Shown here: piece by piece, positions 41,997 to 50,449 of the stretch
Layout of the letters: every line of letters starts with the position of its first letter
How positions within the stretch are numbered: the stretch's first letter is position 1
Assembly (NCBI GenBank): GCA_001570385.1
Contig: BBYL01000017.1
Span: 1-64,000, forward strand
DNA: 64,000 nucleotides
Origin: Microtetraspora glauca
GTDB taxonomy: Bacteria; Actinomycetota; Actinomycetes; Streptosporangiales; Streptosporangiaceae
Direction of reading: 5' to 3'
Position numbers and translations under genes: made by a program
The notes under the pieces: model-generated
Seen by the model: the letters and a program-made list of their open reading frames with translations, nothing else
Databases searched by the model: none
What the model was told of the DNA's origin: nothing

Positions 41997-44669
41997 TCAG
42001 CGGTCATCGCCGCGCTGGACGACGGCGAGGCGGCCGTCGCGCTCGATGACCGCGATGTCGCCGGACAGGTCGGTACGGTAGGTCCGCATGCCCAGCAGAT
42101 GAAGGCGAGCCATCGTCAACGGTGAGGGATGCCCGTAGTCGTTACCGGTGCCGACGCTGATCAGCGCGGCACGCGCCCCCGTCGCGGCGAGGAAGGCCGG
42201 CTCCTGTCTCAACGAACCGTGATGCGGCACCTTGAGCACATCGACCCGCGGGATGCCCCGGCGCCACAGGGCGGCCTGTGCCTCGGTCTCCAGGTCACCC
42301 GCGAGCAGTGCCGACCCGATGAGAGCGCCCCCCGCGCCGGACCACCGTACGAGCAGCACGACACTGGCGTTGTTCGCGATCGTTCCTTCCGCCGAACCTT
42401 CTCCGGAGGCGTCGGGCTCGGGTGCGACCACCGTGATCTCGGTGGCGCCGAACCGCCATCGGCCGCCGGGTGGGACCACCCACTCGGGGATCCGCCGCGC
42501 GCGGAGTTCCGCGGACACGCGGGCACTCTCGCCTGCCGGTATCCGTCCCGGGCTGACGACCGCGGCACCCACCGTGCGCCCGCGCAGCACGCCCGCCAGC
42601 CCACCGACATGATCGAGATGCGGATGGCTGAGGACCAGGAGAGGCACCCGCCTGACTCCGAGATCGCGCAGGCACCGGTTCGCGGAGCCGGGCTTCGGGC
42701 CGGCGTCGACCACCACGGCGCTGCCCGGACCGGCGGACAGGGCCATGCCGTCCCCCTGCCCGACGTCACAGGCGACGAGCAGCCACCCGGGAGGAGGCCA
42801 CGGCGCGGTCGCCGGACCGATGACGAGGACCGCGGCGAGGGCTCCGACCACCAGCGCCGCCACGGCGTACCGGCGGGCTCTGCCGCGCAGAACCAACCAG
42901 CCGAGGACGGCCGCCGCCGCCAGGAGTGCGAGCCCGGTCAGGCCACCGGGCCAGCCGATGGTCGCCGCCGGAAGCGCCGCCGCGCGCTCCGCGACGACGA
43001 TGATCCAGCCGGCGGCCAGTCCCGCCGGACGGACGAGAAGCTGAGCGATGGTCATGCTCACCGGGGCGACGATCGCCGCGCCGAAACCCAGCACGGTCGC
43101 CGGTGCGACCGCCGGGCCCGCCAGCAGGTTCGCGGGGATCGCCACCAGGCCGAGCTGTCCCGACATGAGCACCAGTAGTGGGGTCACGGCCACCTGCGCC
43201 GCGGCCGGTACGGCTATCGCCTCCGCCGCCCAACGGGGCATCCGCGCCGCCATCCGGTCACGCCAGCGGGGAGCGAGGACGAGGATGCCACCGGTGGCGA
43301 AGACCGACAGCGCGAAGCCGTACTGCCGGGCGAGCCCGGGATTGAAGAGGATTAGGCCGAGCACCGTCGCGGACAGTGCGGTGACGCCGTCCCGGGACCG
43401 TCCCGTGCCCAGGGCGAGCGCCGCCACCACGCCCATGGCGAGTGCCCGGACCACGCTGGGAGACGGCCGGGCGACCACGGTGAATCCCGCCATGGCGACG
43501 ACCGCCAGGACCGCCCGCGCGGGAAGCGGAAGCCCCGCCATCCTCGCGATAACGAGTGCGGCTCCGGCGACGAACGCCAGGTTGGCGCCGGAAACGGCAG
43601 TCAGATGGCTGAGTCCCGCGGCGGTGAAGTTCTCCTTGATCTCCTCGTCCAGGCGGGAGACGTCCCCGACGACCAGACCGGGCAGCAGACCACGCTCCCC
43701 CTGCGGGAGCACGTCACAGGCCCCTCGCAGACCCGAGCGCAGCGCCCCGGCGGCCCGCTGCAGCGCAGAAGGCTCGGTCAGCACCTCCGGCGGCCCCCGG
43801 ACCAGCAGCACGGCGGAGGTCAGGCTCCCCTTGTCTGCCACCCCCAGTCGCCCCCACACGCGGACGCGCTGACTGGGCGACAACGTTCGCCAGCCGTCCC
43901 CCGAAGCGAGAACGATCACCGGAGCATCGACCAGGACACGCCCGCCCGTCCCCTCTCGTCGGCCGTCCCCAACGGAGGCGGCCGAGCCGGCGGGGTGGGA
44001 GTCGAGGAGCCCCGAGCGGGAGGCGGGAGCTCCACCGGGTGTGCCTCCTCCGGGCTCGACGGTGAGCATCCGGACTTCCACCACGACGCTGTCCTGCCGG
44101 GTCAGCCCGCCCCGCTGCGGTCGCGGCCTCGGGTCATCGCTGATCTCGACCTCGGCGGTGACCGTCGCACGCCGGGCGGCGAGCTCGGCCACCGGACCGC
44201 TGCCGACCGCATGCACCGTGAAGGCCACGACCGCCGCTGTCGCCGCGCAGCAGACCAGCACCCCGAGGGCCGTCCCCACCACCGGGCCGTGCGAGCGGCC
44301 GGTCCGCCCGGCACCAGAACCGGCCCCATGAGCCATGGCGCCACGCAGGCGGCCGACTCCACGAGGCATCAAGCCGTGTGCGCGGGAAGTCGCAGGGGCT
44401 CCGGGGCCGCCTTTCCGGGCACGCGGGCGGCGGCGCTCGGCCGCCGCCCAGATCAGCAGCGCGGCGGACGCGGACCCGGCGGCCACGACGGCACCCGTCG
44501 TGGCGGAGCATCCGATGAGCACGAGCGCGACCAGCCAGCAAGAGATCGCCGGGCAGACCAGACGCAGGGAGTGCCCCGAAGCCCAGGCGAGGCCGGCCCT
44601 CCCGGTGTGCGGCCGCTCAGACGCTGTGGGCGAAGCCGCCGGACCGAACCGCCGCGCCGAGCCGCTCAT
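41997..44669 (-). CDS. comEC: ComEC/Rec2 competence protein
   Basis: 890 residues. N-terminal helix and OB-like region, the ComEC membrane domain (VSGANLAFVAGAALVIARMAG) and a C-terminal metallo-beta-lactamase-like domain with HPHLDH (about residues 680-690) and DVGQGDG. It forms the DNA uptake channel, or in non-competent actinomycetes has an unknown role. The ATG overlaps the comEA stop (ATGA), so both are one operon. Confidence 0.93.
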   Translation of the reverse strand: MSGSARRFGPAASPTASERPHTGRAGLAWASGHSLRLVCPAISCWLVALVLIGCSATTGAVVAAGSASAALLIWAAAERRRPRARKGGPGAPATSRAHGLMPRGVGRLRGAMAHGAGSGAGRTGRSHGPVVGTALGVLVCCAATAAVVAFTVHAVGSGPVAELAARRATVTAEVEISDDPRPRPQRGGLTRQDSVVVEVRMLTVEPGGGTPGGAPASRSGLLDSHPAGSAASVGDGRREGTGGRVLVDAPVIVLASGDGWRTLSPSQRVRVWGRLGVADKGSLTSAVLLVRGPPEVLTEPSALQRAAGALRSGLRGACDVLPQGERGLLPGLVVGDVSRLDEEIKENFTAAGLSHLTAVSGANLAFVAGAALVIARMAGLPLPARAVLAVVAMAGFTVVARPSPSVVRALAMGVVAALALGTGRSRDGVTALSATVLGLILFNPGLARQYGFALSVFATGGILVLAPRWRDRMAARMPRWAAEAIAVPAAAQVAVTPLLVLMSGQLGLVAIPANLLAGPAVAPATVLGFGAAIVAPVSMTIAQLLVRPAGLAAGWIIVVAERAAALPAATIGWPGGLTGLALLAAAAVLGWLVLRGRARRYAVAALVVGALAAVLVIGPATAPWPPPGWLLVACDVGQGDGMALSAGPGSAVVVDAGPKPGSANRCLRDLGVRRVPLLVLSHPHLDHVGGLAGVLRGRTVGAAVVSPGRIPAGESARVSAELRARRIPEWVVPPGGRWRFGATEITVVAPEPDASGEGSAEGTIANNASVVLLVRWSGAGGALIGSALLAGDLETEAQAALWRRGIPRVDVLKVPHHGSLRQEPAFLAATGARAALISVGTGNDYGHPSPLTMARLHLLGMRTYRTDLSGDIAVIERDGRLAVVQRGDDR

Positions 44670-45889
44670 GGCGTGACCCTGCCTTTCAGGTCGGCGAACT
44701 TCTGCGGGCCGATGCCGGAGACGTCCTGGAGTTGGTCGATGCTCTGGAAGCCTCCGTGGGCGTCCCGGTACTCGACGATCCGCTGCGCCAGCACCTCACC
44801 CACGCCGGGCAGGTCCTGCAACTGATCGAGTGTCGCGGAGCTGAGGCTGAGCGTCGTGATCCCTCCGGCGCCGGTACCGGCCGGGGCGCCCGGCGGGGCG
44901 GGGACACCGACCACGATCTGCTCGCCGTCCACGAGGCGCCTGGCGAGATTGAGACCGTCGGACGAGGCACCGGCCCGCGCTCCCCCGGCCGCCTCGATGG
45001 CGTCGACGACTCTGGCTCCGGTGGCGAGTGTGAGCACACCGGGTTTCCGCACCTTGCCCGTGACATGCACCGTCACCCCGGCTGCCTGCGACAACGACGT
45101 AGGACCGGAAGCGGCACCGGAAGCGGCACCGGGACCGGCGCCGGGCAGAACCGCTCTCGCGGCGGCTCCATCGGCGCTGATGGCCCCCGCACCCGAGGGA
45201 ACGGGCGGCGTGACGGGCTCGGCCACCGGCTGTGACCGCCAGGCGTAGATCCCCGCCACTGCCGCGGCGAGAAACCCGAGAAGAACCAGAACGCGCAGGC
45301 CGGGACGCCCGGGATCGAGCAACGGCATGGTCTCCTTCAGCGCCGAGCTTCCGTCGAGGACCGCTCGCCCCCTCGACAGGGCGTTTTCCCTCCAGGTGGA
45401 GCCGATGCGCTCCGGCGGCGTCGGCGGCAGACAGTGATCATCCTGCGCCGCCTCGTCCTTCATCGGCCGGGGCCCGGGATCCGCCCACTCACCCCCGCTT
45501 CCGGCGCCCCGACGTGAGTCGTCGACGGGGAGCATCGCGATGTCCACCGACGATCCGTCACGGTCGGGATCTACTCCTGTCGCAGGCCCAGACCGCTCCG
45601 GCCACTTGCTGAGGACCCGGCCCGGAGGCCGGGGCCGGCCCTCGTGATGTGCGCGTGGCGGAAGAGCCTCAGAAGCGGAACCCCCGTGGGGAGGCCGGGC
45701 CTGTGGAGAACGGCCGAAGGACGGCGGCGGTCCTGGACGCGCGGATCGGCCGGAGAAAGGCTCGGAGCCCCCTGGTCGGCGAGGCGGCTCGGACGGCCGG
45801 GACGCCGGCCGCGCTGGCCGGGCATCCAGGAGGAGGCGGAGACGTGCCTCGGCGGCGAGGCGGTGGTCCGGCTGCTCCTTGGTTCGCAC
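44666..45889 (-). CDS. comEA: ComEA-like DNA-binding protein with long N-terminal region
   Basis: 407 residues; the last about 180 carry a SLBB (VTGKVRKPGVLTLATGARVVDAIEAAGG) and two helix-hairpin-helix motifs (LDQLQDLPGVGEVLAQRIVEYRDAHGGFQSI, IGPQKFADLKG), preceded by one transmembrane helix (PGLRVLVLLGFLAAAVAGIYAW, about 215-235). It would bind incoming DNA outside and feed it to ComEC. The proline/arginine-rich first 190 residues are unusual; the true start might be further in. GTG 45889 is favoured by a TAACGT -10 seven nt upstream. Confidence 0.85.
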   Translation of the reverse strand: MRTKEQPDHRLAAEARLRLLLDARPARPASRPSEPPRRPGGSEPFSGRSARPGPPPSFGRSPQARPPHGGSASEALPPRAHHEGRPRPPGRVLSKWPERSGPATGVDPDRDGSSVDIAMLPVDDSRRGAGSGGEWADPGPRPMKDEAAQDDHCLPPTPPERIGSTWRENALSRGRAVLDGSSALKETMPLLDPGRPGLRVLVLLGFLAAAVAGIYAWRSQPVAEPVTPPVPSGAGAISADGAAARAVLPGAGPGAASGAASGPTSLSQAAGVTVHVTGKVRKPGVLTLATGARVVDAIEAAGGARAGASSDGLNLARRLVDGEQIVVGVPAPPGAPAGTGAGGITTLSLSSATLDQLQDLPGVGEVLAQRIVEYRDAHGGFQSIDQLQDVSGIGPQKFADLKGRVTP

Positions 45890-45896
45890 GCCCGTG

Positions 45897-45902
45897 ACGT
45901 TA
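45897..45902 (-). promoter_or_regulatory. Probable -10 element (TAACGT) for leaderless comEA
   Basis: On the minus strand TAACGT ends 7 nt before GTG 45889. Inferred from spacing. Confidence 0.45.
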
Positions 45903-45976
45903 GGCGCGCCCGTGCCCCCGCGACGGCCCCGCGGTACACCCTGTGGAAACCAGTGCGCCTGTGGAAATCAGTACGC

Positions 45977-46822
45977 CTACGGATGGGCCGGCGCGATCGT
46001 CACCCCGAGCAGGCCGGGACCGACATGCGCTCCAATCACGGCTCCCACCTCGACCACGGTCAGGCGCGACGCCGCGGGCACACGGGCCGCGAGGCCGTCC
46101 GCCAGTGCCCGCGCCCGCGCGGCCGCCCCGAGATGTTGCACGGCGACGCTCACCGCACCGTCGGCGGTGGCCTGGACGGCGAGGTCCTCCAGCCGGGCGA
46201 TCGCCCGGTTCGCCGTTCGCACCTTCTCCAGGACCGTGATCGTGCCGTCGGCGAGGTGGAGCAACGGCTTGATCGCGAGGGCCGATCCCAGGAGGTTGAC
46301 GGCGGCACCGATCCGGCCGCCGCGACGCAGGTATTCGAGCGTGTCGACGCAGAAGAAGCTGCGCGTGGCGGCGGCGGACTCGCCCGCCGCGGACACCACC
46401 TCGGCCAGGGAGGCGCCCCGCCGGGCGGCGTCGGCGGCGGCGAGTACCGGGAATCCGAGGCCCATGCCGACGGACCCGCTGTCGATCACCTCGACCGGGA
46501 CGGGAGCGTCCTTCGCGGCCAGCCTGGCGGCCTCCGCCGTACCGGACAGGGAGCCGGACAGATGGACGGAGACCACGCCGTCGGCTCCCGCGGCCGCCGC
46601 GGCGGCGTAGGCGGCGGCGAAACGCTGCGGTGCCGGCTGGGACGTGGTGACGGGCGCGTGCTCGCGAAGCGCCTCGGCGACTCCGGTGAGCGCAGGATCC
46701 GCGGTGTCGTCGAACTCACGCCCGCCGATGACCACGTGGAGCGGAACGACGGTGACACCCCACATCGCGCTCTCCGCCGCGTCCAGATAGGCGGTGGAAT
46801 CCGTGACGACGGCGACCGGCAT
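45977..46822 (-). CDS. DegV family fatty-acid-binding protein
   Basis: 281 residues. VAVVTDSTAYLD at the start, TSQPAPQRFAAAY, the fatty acid-contact segment VHLSGSLSGTAEAARLA, DSGSVGMGLGF and a C-terminal IGAHVGPGLLGV are typical. DegV-like proteins (FakB) bind fatty acids for phosphorylation by FakA. ATG start with TAATCT six nt upstream. Last in the holA-comEC-comEA-degV order (transcribed first on this strand). Confidence 0.93.
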   Translation of the reverse strand: MPVAVVTDSTAYLDAAESAMWGVTVVPLHVVIGGREFDDTADPALTGVAEALREHAPVTTSQPAPQRFAAAYAAAAAAGADGVVSVHLSGSLSGTAEAARLAAKDAPVPVEVIDSGSVGMGLGFPVLAAADAARRGASLAEVVSAAGESAAATRSFFCVDTLEYLRRGGRIGAAVNLLGSALAIKPLLHLADGTITVLEKVRTANRAIARLEDLAVQATADGAVSVAVQHLGAAARARALADGLAARVPAASRLTVVEVGAVIGAHVGPGLLGVTIAPAHP

Positions 46823-46828
46823 AGCACG

Positions 46829-46834
46829 AGATTA
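46829..46834 (-). promoter_or_regulatory. Probable -10 element (TAATCT) for leaderless degV
   Basis: On the minus strand TAATCT ends 6 nt before ATG 46822; no ribosome site intervenes. Inferred. Confidence 0.5.
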
Positions 46835-47072
46835 CCCTTTGTCGACGTCATTCCTCCGCGACTGGAACCAGACGACTCCCCCTCGCGCATCGCGCTTCCG
46901 GGAGTGCTTCCCGCCCCCGCCCCGAAGGCGGCGGTCTCCAGAAAGCGCCTGGAGGAACGGACGGCGCCCGGTTGGTCGGTGCACACCGTGGCACGCGGGC
47001 CCGAGCACACCGCGGCCACTCCGCCGCACGTCGGCGCGGCTCAGAGCGGGAAGGGCGGGCGAGTGCCTCGGG

Positions 47073-48281
47073 TCACTGGACGGGAGTGCCGCCGCGCCAC
47101 ACCCTGCGCGGCTTGAGTCCGAACGACCAGGCGAAGGCACCCTCGTGGTCGGCGTCCCACTGGACGATGTCGGCGAGCCGCCCCGGCGCGAGGACCCCGC
47201 GATCCGGTGCGCCAAGGACCTGCGCGCCGCCGAGCGTCGCGGCACGCAACGCGTCGCCCACGCTCATCCCGAACGCGGCCACCGCGAGGCTGATCACGAG
47301 CGACATCGAGGTGATGCCGCAGTGGCCGGGGTTGTGGTCGCTGCCGAGCGCGATCGGGACGCCCTGGGCGAGCATCCGCCGCACCGCGGGGAGCTGGCCG
47401 TGCTGGAGTGCGGTGCCGGGGCACACCACGGCGGGCACGCCGTACCGCGCCATCAGCGCGATGTCCTCGTCCGCGGTGTGATGCAGGATGTCGGCCGAGG
47501 CGCAGCCCATCTCGGCCGCGAGCTGGACCGCGCCGCGCCTGCTGTACGAGCCGGCGTGGATGCGGGGCATGAGCCCGACGTTGCGACCGGAGGCGAGGAC
47601 CCAGCGGGCCTCGTCGGTGCCGAAGTGTCCCTCGTCGCAGTAGACGTCGACGCTGTCGGCCCCGGCCGCCGCCGCGTCGGCGCACCATGCGGCGGCCGCC
47701 TCGACGTAGTCCCGCTGGCGGCCGAAGTATTCCGGTGGGACGACGTGGGCGGCCAGGAACGTGACGTGCACCCGCGGCATCATCGGCTCTTTCTCGAGCT
47801 CGCGGAGCAGCCGCACGTCGGCCAGCTCGCCGTCGCGGGTGAGGTGGTATCCCGTCTTGGCCTCGACGGTGGTGGTGCCGCCCAGGAGCCACTCGCGCAG
47901 CCGCTCGCGGACGCCGTTGCAGAGCGTCCAGGGGTCGGTGCCGCGCGTGACGGTGATCGTCGAGAGGATGCCGCCGCCCGCCGCCGTGATAGCGGAGGGC
48001 GTCGAGCCGCCGGACCGCATCGCCATCTCGGCGTACCGGTTCCCGGCGTAGACGGGATGGGTGTGCGCGTCGATCAGTCCCGGGGTGACGAGCGCACCGC
48101 CGAGGTTCTCGACATGGTCGACGTCGACGATGTCGTCGACGACGCCGGGGACGCTCTGCGGAAGGTCCGCGGCACGGCCCACCCAGGCGATGCGGTCGCC
48201 GTGCACCAGGATGGCGGCGTTGCTGCACACGTCATGGCCGGTCCAGAGCCGGCCGATGTTGGTCAGGAGGCGAACGGTCAT
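47073..48281 (-). CDS. hutI: Imidazolonepropionase
   Basis: 402 residues, family length. The metal His pair in LIDAHTHPVYAGNRYAEMA (H73, H75), EAKTGYHLT, VTFLAAHVVPPEY, DVYCDEGHF and ALGSDHNPGHC with the metal Asp match HutI. The enzyme opens the imidazolone ring in histidine degradation to give N-formimino-L-glutamate. No other hut gene is in the window. Ribosome site AGGTGG before the ATG. Confidence 0.94.
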   Translation of the reverse strand: MTVRLLTNIGRLWTGHDVCSNAAILVHGDRIAWVGRAADLPQSVPGVVDDIVDVDHVENLGGALVTPGLIDAHTHPVYAGNRYAEMAMRSGGSTPSAITAAGGGILSTITVTRGTDPWTLCNGVRERLREWLLGGTTTVEAKTGYHLTRDGELADVRLLRELEKEPMMPRVHVTFLAAHVVPPEYFGRQRDYVEAAAAWCADAAAAGADSVDVYCDEGHFGTDEARWVLASGRNVGLMPRIHAGSYSRRGAVQLAAEMGCASADILHHTADEDIALMARYGVPAVVCPGTALQHGQLPAVRRMLAQGVPIALGSDHNPGHCGITSMSLVISLAVAAFGMSVGDALRAATLGGAQVLGAPDRGVLAPGRLADIVQWDADHEGAFAWSFGLKPRRVWRGGTPVQ

Positions 48282-48883
48282 CCGACCACCTGCTTTGAGG
48301 CCGGGGACAGCGAGCAGTCACCGCTCGCGGGCGATCCGCCCGCCGGGTCCACTCGGTGTCCGGAGGTCATCGGGGGTCTCCTGCCTCATCGCGCACTGCG
48401 TGCGATGGACCCTACCGCCAGGATCGAGATCCCAGGCGATTTCAGTCCAGTTACGTTATTTCACAGGTCGGCTTGCTGTACAGGGGTATTGAGAAGAACG
48501 CCGGTTCGCCTCTGTGGCCTCGGGATGGCCACGCCGTATCCCCGTCACATCCGGCCCCGTCTCCGCAGCTCAGAGACGGCGATCACGCTGGTCCCCCACG
48601 CGTAACAGCACTCAACGGTGTCACCATGTTACCCGCGCAGTATCTCTCGTAAGGCTTGCCAAATGATAGCAAGGTCAACGGGAATGGGCTAGCATTTCGG
48701 TTTTTCGCCCTTTAAGTCCTGCTTTAACGCCAAATATCCAATAAGTCACGAAATGTCGAGACTGTGACTGGAGTGCGTCCCGTGGCGGCAGCAGAAAACG
48801 ATAGCGGCCCCGGAAACGGTCACTCCCCGCATTCATCCCGAGGATGGTGCGGGGAGCGACGACTGCGATCAGTGCCCGTCGGT
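48282..48883. other. Intergenic region of 600 bp upstream of hutI, no gene recognised
   Basis: This stretch is less G+C-rich than its surroundings, especially 48640-48760. It must carry the hutI promoter on the minus strand. I find no frame with a ribosome site and codon bias on either strand. The long frames that cross it on the + strand are shadows of hutI and hflX. Confidence 0.5.
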
Positions 48884-48936
48884 GCGGGCGGCGACGCCCG
48901 CGATAAGGGGTTGTCGGTGCGGGCGGCGACGCCCGC
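48884..48936 (-). terminator. Two tandem identical hairpins downstream of hflX
   Basis: GCGGGCG-GCGA-CGCCCGC occurs at 48884-48901 and again at 48919-48936, in a 35-bp direct repeat. The second hairpin ends 22 bp from the hflX stop. On the minus strand each is followed by a short CACCGAC, without a long T-run. Likely a doubled terminator. Confidence 0.55.
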
Positions 48937-48958
48937 GATGAAGGGGCCGGTGCCGAGA

Positions 48959-50371
48959 TCAGACCGTCTCGACCGGCTTGGCCACCCGGTCGAGCTCGGC
49001 GTACAGGTCGCCGAGGACGCGAGCGTGCAGGATGGTGCCCTCGCCGGTGTGCTCCAGGGAGAGCACCTCGCCCTCCTCGTGCGCCCGCGCGACCAGGTCG
49101 CCCCGCTCGTACGGCACCAGCACGCGGACTTCGTGGTCGAGCCGCGGCAGTTCACGCTCGATCAGCGCCATGAGGTCGCGCATGCCGGAGCCGGTCCGGG
49201 CGGAGACGACGACGCTGTGCCGTTCCTTCATGGTCAGCCGGGCGAGCACGACGGGATCCGCCGCGTCGGCCTTGTTGACGACCACGACCTCGGGCACGTC
49301 CAAGGCGCCGTCGATCTCGGACAGGACCTCGCGGACCGCGGCGAGCTGGGACTCGGGGTCGGGATGCGAGCCGTCCACCACATGCAGGATCAGGTCGGCC
49401 TCCGCGACCTCCTCCAGCGTCGAGCGGAACGCCTCGACCAGCTGGTGCGGCAGGTGCCGGACGAATCCGACCGTGTCCGCCAGCGTGAACAACCGGCCCT
49501 CGGGTGTGCGCGCCTTGCGCACCGTCGGGTCCAGGGTCGCGAACAGCGCGTCCTCGACCAGGACGCCGGCGCCGGTGAGCCGGTTGAGCAGCGACGACTT
49601 GCCGGCGTTGGTGTAACCCGCGATCGCCACGGCCGGGACCTGGCGGCTGCTCCGCCGGGAGCGCTTGGTCTCCCGCGCGGTCGACATCTCCTTGATCTGC
49701 CTGCGCAGCTTGGCCATCCGCTCGCGGATCCGCCGCCTGTCCAGCTCGATCTTGGTCTCACCGGGGCCGCGGCCGCCGATGCCGACGCCGCCCGCGGCGC
49801 GACCGCCGACCTGACGGGACAGGTTGCCACCCCAGCCTCGCAGGCGGGGCAGAAGGTATTGGAGCTGGGCGAGCTCGACCTGGGCCTTGCCCTCTCGGCT
49901 CTTGGCGTGCTGGGCGAAGATGTCCAGGATCAGGGCGGTCCGGTCGATGACCTTGACCTTGACGATCTCCTCCAGCTGCCGCAGCTGGCCGGGGGTGAGC
50001 TCGCCGTCGCAGATCACGGTGTCGGCGCCGGACGCCGCCACGATGTCGCGCAGCTCGACCGCCTTGCCCGAACCGATGTAGGTCGCGGGGTCCGGCCGGT
50101 CACGGCGCTGGATCAGCCCCTCGAGAACATCGGATCCGGCGGTCTCGGCGAGAAGCTTCAGCTCCTGGAGCGAGTTCTCCGCGTCGACGATGGTGCCGCC
50201 GGTCCACACGCCCACCAGGACGACCCGCTCGAGCCGCAGCTGGCGGTATTCGACTTCGGTGATGTCTTCGAGCTCTGTCGACAGACCCGCCACGCGCCGG
50301 AGCGCTTGGCGCTCTTCAAGTTCGTAATCGCCGACGGCGAGGTCTTCGGGCTCGTTGCGCATATATGTCAT
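48959..50371 (-). CDS. hflX: GTPase HflX
   Basis: About 470 residues. HflX domain (VWTGGTIVDAENSLQELKLLAETAGSDVLEGLIQRRDRPDPATYIGSGK), glycine-rich GGRGPGETKIE, GTPase G1 AGYTNAGKSSL, DTVGFVRHLPHQLVEAFRSTLEE, NKAD. HflX splits stalled 70S ribosomes after heat stress. ATG 50371 (MTYMRNEPEDLAVGD) is chosen; ATG 50362 is possible; the frame is open beyond. Confidence 0.95.
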   Translation of the reverse strand: MTYMRNEPEDLAVGDYELEERQALRRVAGLSTELEDITEVEYRQLRLERVVLVGVWTGGTIVDAENSLQELKLLAETAGSDVLEGLIQRRDRPDPATYIGSGKAVELRDIVAASGADTVICDGELTPGQLRQLEEIVKVKVIDRTALILDIFAQHAKSREGKAQVELAQLQYLLPRLRGWGGNLSRQVGGRAAGGVGIGGRGPGETKIELDRRRIRERMAKLRRQIKEMSTARETKRSRRSSRQVPAVAIAGYTNAGKSSLLNRLTGAGVLVEDALFATLDPTVRKARTPEGRLFTLADTVGFVRHLPHQLVEAFRSTLEEVAEADLILHVVDGSHPDPESQLAAVREVLSEIDGALDVPEVVVVNKADAADPVVLARLTMKERHSVVVSARTGSGMRDLMALIERELPRLDHEVRVLVPYERGDLVARAHEEGEVLSLEHTGEGTILHARVLGDLYAELDRVAKPVETV

Positions 50372-50449
50372 CTCTACTAGACCAACACGTAGACACCCCT
50401 GGTGTCTTCCCCACGATGGTGACACGCCCGCCGCCGGTCACGCACCCCC

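Noticed and set aside
46823..47072. Possible gene between degV and hutI
   Set aside because: Frames crossing it are extensions of shadows of hutI; no start with ribosome site.
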